From Narthecium ossifragum (taxonomy: Eukaryota; Streptophyta; Magnoliopsida; Dioscoreales; Nartheciaceae), in contig OY986970.1 in assembly GCA_963920575.1 (NCBI GenBank), forward strand, positions 1,069,001 to 1,133,000: DNA of 64,000 nucleotides, given 5' to 3'. This document shows positions 46,301 to 58,634 of the stretch, piece by piece. A program made the position numbers and the translations under genes. The notes under the pieces were generated by a model. That model had not been told where the DNA came from. It did no database searches and was given only the letters and a program-made list of their open reading frames with translations. Numbering within the stretch: position 1 is the stretch's first letter; each line of letters starts with the position of its first letter.

Positions 46301-49286
46301 ATTGTAGTCAACCGACACTTACATGTTTGCTTTAATGCTTCAGGAATTGGATACATATACGTCTTCAGTTCGGGCCTATTAGGACACTTTCTCTTGCGGT
46401 ATTTGGTCGAAGACTTTTCATTCCCAAGTGAGTAAAAAGTATCATTAAGACGGAGATCACCATTTATTACTTGCCCATTTATTTCAAGCCATAATATCAG
46501 ATATTTGTTTCTGTTCTTTTTAGGAGGTTGGATTGTAGTCCTGGAAATTATTCCTGGATTTTCTTTGTACCGAGGGCTATATGAATTGGGAGATTACTCT
46601 TTCATGGGGACTTCTATGTCGACTTCGGGTATGCGCTGGAGAAATCTAAATGACAGCCAGAATGGAATGGCAGATGTCTTAATTATCATAATTTTGGAAT
46701 GGCTGGTGTTTCTTCCATTTGCGTACTATTTGGACCAGGTTACTTCATATGGAGCTGGAATGAAAGGAAATCCATTGTCATTGCTGCAACTATGTCGTAA
46801 GAATCGTTCACTGCCTTCTGAGAACCCAAGTTTGAAGCGGCAAGGATCAAAGGTTTTTGTTGAAATGGAGAGACCTGATGTTTGTCAAGAAGTAAGCACA
46901 TTGCTTTATCCTTCAGTTTTCTTGGTTTAATTAATTTACCTGTTTTATACCTTTTAGGAGTCTTTATATCTCATGCTATATGTGTCCATACAGAGTACAC
47001 ACCAACATTTCAGATTTCAGCCTTAAATGCCACCATTTTTTGTTTGTAGAGGAGCCCTTCCACACTCACTGATTTTATTTTGTGGTTTAAAAATTTTTGG
47101 ATAGGTGCTTCCAAAAATTTTGATAACAGCATAGATCAAATGCACCGTGTGAGTTGAATATCAAAAAATTAATTGATCCGCTCCTTTAGCTAGACACTTA
47201 AATTTTTTCACTGCTTTTTACAAATCTTGCACATAATTAATGATACCATATCAATTATAATTTTTTTGTTTGTCCTTATTTATTTCAGAGAGCAGTAGTT
47301 GAGCAACTTCTACGGGAACCAAGCAATAGCCATGCTATCATCTGCAATAACCTCAGAAAAGTTTACCCAGGAAAAGATGGAAATCCAGAAAAATTAGCTG
47401 TTCGGGGGCTGTCACTTGCTCTGCCTCGAGGGGAATGCTTTGGCATGCTTGGTCCTAATGGTGCTGGAAAAACATCATTCATAAACATGGTTAGCAATAC
47501 TTTCAACACTGTCATACCCTTGTACCTTTGTTCATGAGTTCATCAATATGTGGCTTTCTGCATATCAATGGCATTTATTCAAATGGTAAATAGCTATCAG
47601 TCGATTCTGGAAATGTCTATCTATTCGCAGATGATTGGACTTATAACACCAACATCTGGCACTGCATATGTTGGGGGATTGGACATAAAGAGCAGTATGA
47701 ACAAAATATACACAAGTATGGGTGTATGCCCACAGCATGAGTAAGACCTTTTGCTCTTTGTAATCGTGACCAATATGAAGGTCAATATAATTCATGGAGG
47801 ATATTGCACTACAAAAATTAGAACACACAATTAGTTCCTCTTCTTAAAAACCATCGTCGTTCTTCTAGTATCTAATTTGCAATCTATAATGCAGCTTGCT
47901 TTGGGAAACATTAACCGGCAGAGAACACCTTTTGTTCTATGGCAGACTAAAGAACTTAAAAGGTGCTGCATTGAAGCAGGTAAGTAACAATGTGTAGATA
48001 ATTTCTTTGTAGTTAAGCAAAGTTGGTTTTGTGATTCTTGTGAACACCGAGCATCTGTCTCCTATTATCTATAGAGATGCCAATATTAGGTGATAGCATT
48101 GGCTTTTTCAATGTAACCTTAGATTGTATGTCAGTTTTAAATGTAAATTTTCAAGCAAATAGCAGTCATGGGTGCCCTTGGTAACTACTAGATAGATGGA
48201 AAGGTCGAAACTGGCCTTTCCCAATTTTTGACCTTTTATTTTTATTTTGCACCCTTGCTCTTTCTAGGCTGTTGAAGAATCCTTGAAGAGTGTGAATCTT
48301 TTCCATGGTGGTGTTGGTGATAAGCAAGCTGGAAAATACAGTGGTGGCATGAAAAGAAGGCTCAGTGTTGCCATTTCACTAATTGGTGATCCTGCAGTAA
48401 GTAGTACTCAAAAGCTCCACAGAGTTCCCTTAAAGCTCTTTTCATAGAGATGTTTCACTCAACCAACCTTGTCTTCAGGCTGTCTACATGGATGAACCAA
48501 GTACTGGACTGGATCCAGCATCAAGAAGCAACTTGTGGAACGTTGTCAAGCGTGCAAAACAGAACAGGGCTATATTTCTGACTAGTATGCCCTCTATCAT
48601 ATCTCCAATGCTGTGCCACCTAATCTTATCAAATGTGAGTTAATAGTCTCTGTTTTATGGTTTTCAGCACATTCCATGGAAGAGGCAGAGGTCTTATGTG
48701 ATAGGTTGGGCATCTTTGTGGATGGAAGTTTGCAGTGCATAGGAAACCCAAGAGAGGTATCTGTCAATCTTGGTTTCCTTTTGCTAGAACTAGAAACTCT
48801 TTTCTACTTGTGATACCATAGTGGTGTTATCTTCTGTGCCATTTGGACTAGCTTTGAAACATAATTTGAAGCCTATGGTATAGATAGCTGCTTTTAAAAG
48901 CTCTAAGATAGTAAACATGGATTTCTTTGGAAATATCACAACCATAAGAAATGCCATTAATGATGCATGGTGGTTGGGATTGACAGCTGAAGGGCAGATA
49001 TGGTGGCTCATACGTCTTTACGATGACTACATCTGCAAATGAGGAACAAGCGGTGGAAAATTTAGTTCGAAAGCTTTCTCCGAATGCAAACAAGGTGTAT
49101 CACATTTCAGGAACACAAAAATTTGAGCTCCCAAAGCAAGAAGTCCGGATTGGCGATGTCTTCAGTGCTGTGGAGAAGGCAAAGAGCAGTTTCACCATAC
49201 AAGCCTGGGGTTTGGCAGATACCACCTTGGAAGATGTCTTCATCAATGTTGCTAGAGGAGCACAGGCATTCAATGTTCTCTCTTGA
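43315..49286 (+). CDS. Half-size ABC transporter A family, tandem copy 1
   Basis: Eighteen exons: 43315-43392, 43614-43995, 44090-44169, 44262-44406, 44561-44680, 44769-44896, 45550-45708, 45893-46055, 46136-46261, 46344-46427, 46524-46891, 47289-47489, 47631-47740, 47895-47979, 48268-48396, 48479-48584, 48668-48756, 48987-49286; 950 aa. One membrane helix (about 34-53) precedes a Cys-rich lumenal loop ([17 protein letters not shown]), then five or six helices between about 345 and 570. The ATPase domain has Walker A GPNGAGKT (666-673), signature YSGGMKR (767-773), Walker B Asp791-Glu792 and H-loop His823. It belongs to the plant ABCA3-12 type; which Arabidopsis member is closest cannot be settled. 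A lipid or fatty-acid export role to internal membranes is inferred from the family. It is head to tail with a paralogue 1.2 kb downstream. Confidence 0.94.
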
Positions 49287-50446
49287 TGGCTATATTTTCT
49301 CCATATCGTATTCTCTTTTTTTGGTGTTCTTGTTATAAGTATCCTTGTCTAGGCTTATTATTTGTATAGTTTTGGTCCTTTTGGAATAGTAGCTTGTATT
49401 ATTTAGGATTTATATAAAGAAATAATGGATGAGCACGAATATAATCTTTAATTATGATGAGTGTAATTCGATTAAATATGAACAGATGAAGTTTGTTGAA
49501 ATTAAGCCACTCATAGTCACATCCATAAGGAGTTGTTATTTTAATGGAAAATCTAAATGTAATTTAAAAAATAATAATAATTTTCAAATTGCAATTTGAC
49601 TATGATGCGAACAGTTGCTTGAATGACGTGACACGCTGCATGGCTCGCACCTTATAGGATAACTATTTACTTAAATGACCACGTTGCGGTTGCATGTATA
49701 TTACACATGCCCTCGAATCAGTAGGTATCTATCGATTCGAGTGCAAGTGCAATGTATATGTCGTGGCCCATGTACCCCAGTTAGCGTCCCACCTTGTAAT
49801 TAGCTCTATTAGTTTTTAGAGTACTGATTTGTGTACATAGCTTAAACCATGTTCATTACACACGCGGTCCAATCGGTAGTGGGATACTGATCAATTGATC
49901 TAGTCCATCAGCACTTCATTACCGATGGAATATATCAATCAATCGATACATCCCTAGCGATTGAATAGACCAATAATCGCATTAATAATGAGCTATCGAT
50001 TAATTGAACTATTCCATCGATACCTGTCGGTGGATTAGATCAATCAATCGGTAGCTCATTACCAATTATATGACATGTGCATTACACATGTCACGTGGCC
50101 ATGTAAACAAAACTTTATTCTAGTTTTTAATCTATAATTGCATCCAATTGAAAGAAAGATATTGACATAAAAAACTGAAATATCTTTTATGTAACGGAAC
50201 ATCTCAACAGCTGTCGAATAGCTATTAGCCAGATTTTTCAAATCAAATTCCATATTCGAAAGTGATTGGTTGGAACGGACTAATAAAGAAGTATAATGGC
50301 TTCGAAGGACATCCCAACCGTTAACCATATATAGGAACCCTCGACTCCAAGGGACTCACGCTTTACTCGCTCCTCACTCTCGTCGGCCTCGACGAGGAGA
50401 CGAGAACCCAACAAAGACGGCGGCTTGTTTCCTCGGAGAATCTCCA
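49287..50446 (+). other. Spacer between tandem ABCA copies
   Basis: About 1.2 kb with the 3' UTR of copy 1 and the promoter of copy 2. The stretch 49880-50075 is rich in ATCAAT, CGAT and CATTACC words repeated in both orientations, suggesting a small decayed element. Similar words TGCA-T--ATATGTC-CGTGGCC-ATGTA appear near 49757 and 50080. No gene. Confidence 0.5.
50328..50333 (+). promoter_or_regulatory. TATA-box candidate for ABCA copy 2
   Basis: CATATATAGG lies 114 bases before the ATG of ABCA copy 2, a fitting position for a core promoter with a leader of about 85 bases. Copy 1 lacks an equivalent word at the same place. Confidence 0.55.
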
Positions 50447-53400
50447 ATGGACGCTTCGCCTCGCCGCCCCCGCAGCTTCTTCGCCCAGGCCAAAGCTCTT
50501 CTTATAAAGAACCTTGTTTTCCAGGTATCCTGATTCTCTCTAGTGTTTCATATAGAAAAAAATGAAACCTTTTGCATTCCTGATTGTAATATGATCGAGA
50601 TTGCGATCGTAGTTCGTAACCATATGGATACGTAATTCAGAATGGCGATATTGAATCTTGAATTTGGCCATCAAGAATCTATCTTCTAGTTGCTTGCGGT
50701 CTTTGATCTACCTTCGGAAATGCTGGTTGGCTATTTATGTGGAAATTAGACGCAATCAACAATGTCCTCAGGTACTCTAAGAACTGTAATCTTTCTTCGT
50801 TTTATTGAATAGTTTTCCTTTTCATGATCCGCAGAGACGGAACATGAAGACCAACATCGGAATGGTTGCGTTCCCAATCCTCCTCTGTCTTCTCCTGGTC
50901 CTCATCCAACGGGTGGTCGACTCTGCGCTGGATAAACCCGAGCTAAAATGTGGATGTAGCTGTGTCGACACAATGGGAGATGGGAAGTGCCAGACTGTGT
51001 GCGGAATCCAGTACTCTTCTCCCACTCAAGCGGCCTTTTGCCCTATCCCTAATCCACAGCAGTGGCCGCCTTTGTTGCAAGTTCCCCTAAATTACTATCG
51101 TGCTACATGGCCTAATTTCTATCCAGTAAATGATTTGCCAAGTCAGTCATGCATATGGACAGAATCTTGCCCTGTTACAGTACTTGTGACTGGCCAAAAT
51201 CGTTCTTTTGCGGAAAGTATGTTGATTCATCGGTAAAGAAAGCAACTATTTTTTGATCTTCTTTAACCTCAAGAGTCTTTAATTTGATGAAAGTTAATCT
51301 GCTGACAGGCCTTGGGAGGAACTTATTTAGAAGCAGCCAACATATCAATTCCTCAGATTATCTAGATGCTTTATCTAACTTCATCCTAGTAAGTTTCCTT
51401 CCATGGTTGATGCTGTAGCATTTCCTATTTCTTGCATCATACTATTTTCGTCTTGTTATTCCTTTGAAAGCTAATAATGAAATTTGGGTATTTTGAGAAT
51501 CTGATAGGGAACATACACAAGGCCCCCGACTACAGATTTTTTCGAACCTGCTTTCGAACCTGGTAAAGTCTTATTTGTGCTTCAACCTGAATGCCCATAC
51601 GATCATGAATTTACGGTTCCCTTCCAGAATGGTACGGTGATAATTCAGAAAGGTACAGACTTTACCAAAGTACAAGGCCCCTTGTTTCTTCAGAAGGTTG
51701 CATTCAGTATGCTTTTTGGGGATTTCTCTTTATAATCTAAGATCTTGCATAGTATCTATTTATGCATATATTTCCATGTCTTCATGAATACACAAGCACA
51801 CTCCTACATATGGTTCGTAAAAGACTGCAAATATTAGAAGCATAAATCATATTGAACAAGGGAACTGCAGAAAGCAAGCAAGGTAGATAACTAGATTTAT
51901 GGCTCTAGGCAAGTTTCATGCTGTTGTGGTTGACATCGTTGTTAGATTTGTGGAGAATTACCATTGTGCATAAGTTCTATGCTATGTGGCTTATTTTCTG
52001 GTTTCGCAACACTATCTCACTCATTTCTTTCTGCTCTTGAGACAGATGTTCAATGTGTTCCTGTTCTAACTTTATGGTGTAGCAGTTCATCGGTGGTAAA
52101 TGATGAGTTGTTCAAGGGTTACATACAGGGGAATACGGAGGGGTGGACAAATCAGTTCCTTGCAGGCAATTTTCTCTTTGCTTTGAAGGCTATAACTTTT
52201 ATTCTCGTGATTGATTCAAGCCTGTGATTTATTTCTTGCAGCTTATGATTTCTTAAACTCTGATGAGAATGGTTTCGATGCAAGGATATGGTACAATTCG
52301 TCATATAATCGTGGTGCTAGAGGTTTTGCAATTGCTCTTTCACGGGTTCCACGCTCACTGAATCTAGTACGAAAACTGATCTCTTATACAGAACCTAATG
52401 TATTTTTTGTGCATTAAACATAATACTTGATTTTTGGTAAAAACTATACCCATGTTACCTAGTATATGAGAAGTTGAAGTTTTGACAGGAAAGTTCTGGC
52501 AGTGCCTATACTTAGGCGTTCAGCTTTTTTGCTCCTTGTTTAATAGATGGCATCATATTGAAAAGATTGTAATAGCCTGTACATTTGTCTTAGATTGAGT
52601 GGTGAGAATAAGTGAAGGACTTGGTCCTGAGATCATTTTTCTATGTAGTGTCGGATTTCGTATCTTAACTGTATCCTAGGAACTCTAGAATTGAATCTAG
52701 TATCATGTACAATGCTGCTGTCTGCTTGCTATAGATGCAGAGCACATGATGTAATCTCTTACTCTTACTCCGTGTTGGTATATTATCCTCAATCCATTTT
52801 TAATTTAAAGGTGTTGACAGTTTATGGCACTAAACATGGTGACTGCTCCTTATCACAGGCCTCAAACACATATTTACAACTCCTGAGAGGCAGTGAACTA
52901 GAAATGCGGTTTGAATTTGTCAAAGAAATGCCCAAACCTGCAGCAAAATTTAGGCTCGATTTTCCTTCTCTTCTTGGTGCATTATTCTTTACATGGATCA
53001 TTCAGCTTCTTTTTCCAGTGAGTGAAATTCTCTTCATATTTAGCATTACCTTGACCTACTTTTCATACTCCTTTAAGAGCATATCACATTTTGTTTTGGG
53101 TGTACATGAAGCTAAAATTGCTAATGAAGAGTTCACTATAAAAGGATTACTTGGGTTCTGGTATATATAGCTGTCATCAGCATCTTACTTTATTGTGCAA
53201 ACAGCAACTGGAGATATAACTTATGTTAATATTTTACCTCCAATGCAGGTAATGCTGACATACCTCGTTTATGAGAAGCAAGGAAAGTTAAAAATTATCA
53301 TGAAAATGCATGGCCTTGGGGATGGACCTTACTGGATGATATCTTATGCGTATTTTCTTTTGCTGTCATCATTTTACATGTTATGCTTTGTTATATTCGG

Positions 53401-56400
53401 CTCTCTAATAGGTAACATTACGTGAGAATTTCACCTGGAGTAGCCTAGAATGAAACATTCCCTCACTGTGAATATTTTATTTGTGTCCAGGTTTGAAGTT
53501 CTTTACATTGAATGACTACAACATTCAATTCGTGTTCTATTTCATCTATATAAACTTGCAGATTGCACTGGCCTTCCTCGTTGCAAATATATTTACTGAT
53601 GTCAAGACAGCTACAGGTCAGATGGAATGGGAATGGTTCAAAACCTAGTGATGACAGAAAATCATGTCCTCTTTCATTCTTTGTAGAATCTGACATATTT
53701 TTCCTGATATGGATGTTGATTTCCAGTGGTAGCATACATATACGTATTTGGTTCTGGCTTATTAGGAGCAAATCTGTTTCAGTTGTTTGTCCAAGATTCT
53801 TCCCTCCGAAGTGAGTAATATCTCCAAGAGAAAAGCATCCTTTCTGTTATTCTCAATCGTTCACCTTTATATCGGTACATCGATTTCTTGTCATCATATT
53901 ATGTGTGGTTTCCTTCCTGTTTTAGGAGTTTGGGTTCTCGCCATGGAGATTGTTCCTGGATTTTCCTTGTACCGAGGGTTGTATGAATTTTCACAATACA
54001 CGATTCTAGGAGACCAGATTGGGAGTCCAGGTATGCGCTGGGAGGATTTGAATGACAGGGAAAATGGAATGAAAGATGTTTGGATTATCATGGTTGTGGA
54101 ATGGTTAACATTGCTTCCACTTGCATACTATCTAGACCAAGCTGCTTCGTTAGGTTGTCCGATCAAGAAGTACATTTTGTTTAGTATGAAAATTTTCCAG
54201 CAGAAACCTTCAATTTTTGTCGGAACAGAGAGACCAGATGTTTCTCAAGAAGTAAGCATTGCTCCCATATTTTCTGGCTGAACGCGCTCATTCTTGCTAT
54301 CTTAATTCAACCTGAGGATAAAAGCTGACACAGTTATTCAATTCTTATTTCTGCCTGTAAAGTGTACCGCCAAAACTTTATATTTGGATATGTTTATTTG
54401 TTCAATTCAAGCTTGACTGTTGATTCACTATCAGTGGACATTTAAAGAGTATGTGAATTGTGAAATGGGTGGTATATTGTTCTATTTCCTTCAGAAATCA
54501 GTGCAAATGCACGCCAACATTTTTAAGATATGACAAGCAGATGAAGGGATTGGTCAAACGATATCAGCAATATAGTAAAAGCAATCACCTTTGAAAATGG
54601 ATGAGTTTATTGACTATCAAGTTCCCATTATTCTCTTGAAATTGGCTACTACATTACACTTTTGCACTTCTTTTAGAGATATTCAAGTCAAATGCACAGA
54701 ATTGCGTGCAGTCTAGTTTGCATCAGTTGCATGATTTGTTTGCAAAATGCATTGTCTTCAGGAAATTTTATTCTAAGTCTGCTTTAGATCTTTGAACTGT
54801 AAGGACAATTGATCCTTACAAATGCTAATTCTCCTTTGAATCTTTGATTTATTTTAGAGAGAGAAAGTTCAGCAGCTACTACAAGTTACAAGAACCGGTT
54901 ATGCTATCATATCGGATAACATCATGAAAGTGTACCCAGGAAAGGATGGAAATCCAAAGAAGTTTGCAGTTCGAGGATTATCTCTTGCTTTGCCTCGTGG
55001 GGAATGTTTTGGCTTACTTGGCCCCAATGGTGCTGGCAAAACTTCCTTCATTAATATGGTTAGTAAAATTTCCATGACTACTAGTTCTTCAGGGTTCAGT
55101 AGAATTCATAAAGTTAAAAAACAAATGGTCTTAGTAATGACTTTCAAATAAGTTTGGAGTCCATGGTTCTTGGAAAATTATTTTAAGCATGACGAGTATA
55201 CTGTTGTGAACCCAGAAGCTCATTCCTAGGTCTTGTCCTTCCTCCAGTAGTTTTTAGGGCTTCTTACAATTTGTCAGTACTTATTAAAGCTTCATGCTTA
55301 CTTGAACTTTCTATTCTCTTAACTTGGAGGGTTCTAAGATAGCAATCATCTGAAATCCGAATAATGTCCCAACAATTTCACTTAATCTGATGGATAACTC
55401 TGTGTCTGCAGATGATTGGGCTCATAAAACCAACATCTGGCACAGCTTACGTCGATGGATTGGATATACAATCTGAGATGCACGAGATATATACAAGGAT
55501 GGGTGTATGCCCACAACATGAGTAAGAAATCAAGCTTCTTTTCTAGTTGCAAAGGGGAAGATCAACAATCAAAATAGAATCATGGCTAGCTAAGATAATA
55601 TATGAACAGCTATGTACTTGAAGTTGACAAAGTGGATTTTTGAACATATATGTTTGGAAGTGATTCACCTGAGACATCTTATTAGTAGGAAAGAGAGTAG
55701 TCAAATTATAAAATTTTATGATAATCTCTGCTATCATTTATAAAAGTTTGTAGCCATTATCATGCTATGTAGCTTGCTTTGGGAATCGCTAACAGGCAGG
55801 GAGCATCTTTTGTTCTATGGTCGGCTGAAAAGTTTAAAAGGTGCTGCACTGAGGCAGGTAATGAGACACATTAGACAGAAGATACATACGATGTCTAAAC
55901 TCTGCTAGCAAGCTGAATTCCTGATATCTTGTTGTTTTTCTTGGCTCGTTCTCCATTTTCTCTTCCAGGCAGTCAATGAATCCTTGAAGAATGTGAACCT
56001 ATATTATGGTGGTGTTGGTGATAAGCCAGCTGGAAAATACAGTGGTGGCATGAAAAGAAGGCTAAGTGTTGCCATCTCATTGATTGGTGATCCTAAAGTA
56101 CGAACACACAAGAACTTTGCCTTGTTCGGATCCTTTGAGACTTGCCATTCTTAGTCTGAATGGACTCTGAGTAGATAACTCTCAAAACCCTTTGTTAGGT
56201 TGTTTACATGGATGAACCAAGTACCGGCTTAGATCCAGCATCAAGAAGCAAGTTGTGGGATGTCATAAAGCGTGCCAAACAAAACCGTGCAATTATTCTT
56301 ACCAGTACGTACATTTCTTTATTTTCGGCATCTCTTCATCTGTCAACCAATATGATTTTATTCAGTCAACCGTGCCATGTTAGTTGTTTCGATTTTTTCT

Positions 56401-56992
56401 GTACCCAATCTTAATCAGACAAAATGGTGTGTTGTTTTAATTGTATGTCTCCTTGAGTAATTGCTATGAGTTTAGTTTTGCAACATGTTTAAAGAACTTG
56501 CCTTATTGCAGCCCATTCAATGGAAGAGGCAGAGGTTCTTTGTGACCGATTGGGAATCTTTGTGGATGGAAGTTTACAATACATAGGAAATCCAAGAGAG
56601 GTACGCTATGCAATAAGCAAGACATTTAGATCTTTTTTTAACACTATATAGATTCTGTAATCCATGACACTTCTGATACTTGACAACAGCTGAAGGCCAG
56701 ATTTGGAGGGTCCTTTGTTTTCACAATAACAACATCCCCAGATAAAGAGCAAGAGGTGGAGAGATTAGTTCGACATTTTTCACCGAGTGCAAAGAAAATT
56801 TACCATTTATCTGGAACACAAAAATTCGAGTTATGGAAGCAAGAAGCTCGAATTGCTGATGTCTGCCAAGCAGTAGAGTATGCAAAGAGTCGGTTCGACG
56901 TATATGCCTGGGGATTGGCTGATACAACCTTGGAGGATGTCTTCATCAAAGTTGCCAAAGAAACTGAATCATTTGATCAACAACTCTCTTGA
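50447..56992 (+). CDS. Half-size ABC transporter A family, tandem copy 2
   Basis: Eighteen exons: 50447-50524, 50835-51216, 51309-51388, 51508-51652, 52046-52165, 52242-52366, 52859-53017, 53249-53411, 53491-53616, 53727-53810, 53926-54251, 54858-55058, 55412-55521, 55773-55857, 55969-56097, 56199-56304, 56512-56600, 56690-56992; 936 aa. All intron positions and phases match copy 1, and 15 of 18 exons have the same length; exons 6, 11 and 18 differ by -1, -14 and +1 residues. ATPase motifs are intact: Walker A (651-658), signature YSGGMKR (752-758), Walker B Asp776-Glu777, His808. In exon 12, 50 of 67 residues equal copy 1, so the duplication is not very recent. Exon 5 seems to use a GC donor (52166). 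The Cys-rich loop [15 protein letters not shown] is kept. Substrate unknown. Confidence 0.94.
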
Positions 56993-57270
56993 TTTCAATA
57001 ATGACTTATTTTTGGCTAATATCCATCATTATTTTCTATCAGTTACTGTTAGATTAAAACTCAATATTTACTGGGTATATGATTTTACCCCCTATTTTTC
57101 CTGAAAAATTGTGATAGTTTCTTGAATTCCTTAATAGCAATAATGAGTTTATAGTATGGGTATATGATTTTAGCCACCTATGGTGGGAGTTTATTAAATT
57201 TCTTTTGTCCCATCTCGAGGCGGATTGGACGGTTGTGATCTGCAAGGAACTAGAGTCGTCGTTCCAACTG

Positions 57271-57322
57271 TCGACTTTTGCTTCTATTTAGCTCCCTCGA
57301 CTTTTGCTTCTATTTGGCTCCC
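57271..57322 (+). repeat. 26-base tandem duplication
   Basis: Two units, at 57271-57296 and 57297-57322, differ at one base (TTTAGCTCCC against TTTGGCTCCC). They lie 50-100 bases before the start codon of the next gene, probably in its leader or core promoter. Confidence 0.95.
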
Positions 57323-57373
57323 CTCTTATAGAACTACCAACCAAAGAAGAGAACATACGAAAGCGAATCCGAG

Positions 57374-58634
57374 ATGGGAGACGAGACCGACGCGATTATG
57401 GAGGCCGAGGAGCCGCTGCTCGAACGACCCTCTCCACACCCTAGCCCTGACGCTGGATTGCCTTCGGCGCCGGCGACGGGGAGCAAAGAGGTCCCGGAGG
57501 TGGAGGTGCAGCTCTACCGGCGGGGTCGTGGTCCCGTGGAGGTGTTCAGGTCGCGGCTGGGTGGGTGGGAACAAGACCAGCTGGAGGTCCAGGATATCTT
57601 GGATCGGCACGGACTCAAGTCTCTCTACGCCTTCCACCCCTCTACCGGCCGTGGCGTCCCCATCCGATTCAGCCCGCGCAATGGCCGGTCAGTCCTCACC
57701 TACTCCGACGGCGCCGCCATCATCCTAGACGGCGAGCCCAAGGTCGTGATCGACACTCTCTATTCTTATTGCTTGTGAATAATTGTGGTGCTTGATCATT
57801 CGATCGATGGCATAAGAATAAGAATGGTGGTCGGCTTTTCGAGTTTATGGACCTTGACGAATTCTTGGGCGATTGCTTCCTTTGCTTGGCGAGAATTGGA
57901 TCGTTATTTGGCTTAGTATCGAGGTTGTAAAAATGATCTTTTGCGGTTCTTGATTGATTCTGTTGTATTTCATGAGAATTCGTATCATACAGACGATATT
58001 AACTAATCACAATCAATCTATCACGAGGTCATTTTTATGAGTAGGACGATAGGTACTAAATTGATGTTGCAGTGTTCATTCTTTCATGCTTTCAACTGAT
58101 CTGCATTGGATAATCTTGAGAGTGCTGGATTGTTGTAAGCATTAAATTCATTGGAAGTCAGTTATGGGCATGGGAGTTGAATTAATGGTTTCCATGATCA
58201 CAAAATTTGTTGCAACCATCACAATATCTGTTAGTTTAATAGTTCATAATGACTCCTGCGGTAGTTGTTTTGGAATAGTGAGTGAGTATTCAATTTCTGT
58301 ATCGACTATTGTTGCAAGATCCACTGCTCTATTTTTCTTCATGAATTCTATTGTTGCAAGATTCACTTAGTGTTGTCCGAGTTGGTTCAAGGATTACATA
58401 TTGATGTCGATGTTGACACAGGATTCAATGGTGAAGCCCGTGACAAAGATCTTGGTGGGTGTTGCAGTGCTGTCACTGCTGATAGCGCTGGTCTTGAAGG
58501 ATCCTCCTGAGTGGTTCAATCTATCAAGGCTTGGTGGTGGGACTTTCCCTCCTTGGGTTCTTGCTTGTGCAGTTATAGTATTTTCTCGAATGAGAAAGAG
58601 AACAAGGGATTTCTTGAAAAAGTTTGGGTGGTAA
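57374..58634 (+). CDS. Small two-helix membrane protein, function unknown
   Basis: Two exons, 57374-57742 and 58422-58634, joined in phase 0 to give 193 aa. The acidic N-terminus carries a dileucine-like EEPLLERP segment. The middle (about 42-123) is soluble and includes GWEQDQLEVQDILDRHGLKS and FSPRNGRSVLTYSDGAAI. Exon 2 encodes two hydrophobic segments (about 133-147 and 165-179) and a basic tail ending RTRDFLKKFGW. I recall similar plant proteins annotated only as transmembrane proteins, but I know no assigned function. A cytosolic N-terminus and an endomembrane location are guesses from charge. Without the splice, the first frame would stop at 57776 and lose both helices. It lies 380 bases downstream of ABCA copy 2 on the same strand. 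Confidence 0.8.

Noticed and set aside
57225..57728. 167-codon frame overlapping the two-helix membrane protein
   Set aside because: Alternative frame of a GC-rich exon; only the 57374 frame continues across the splice into the conserved helices.
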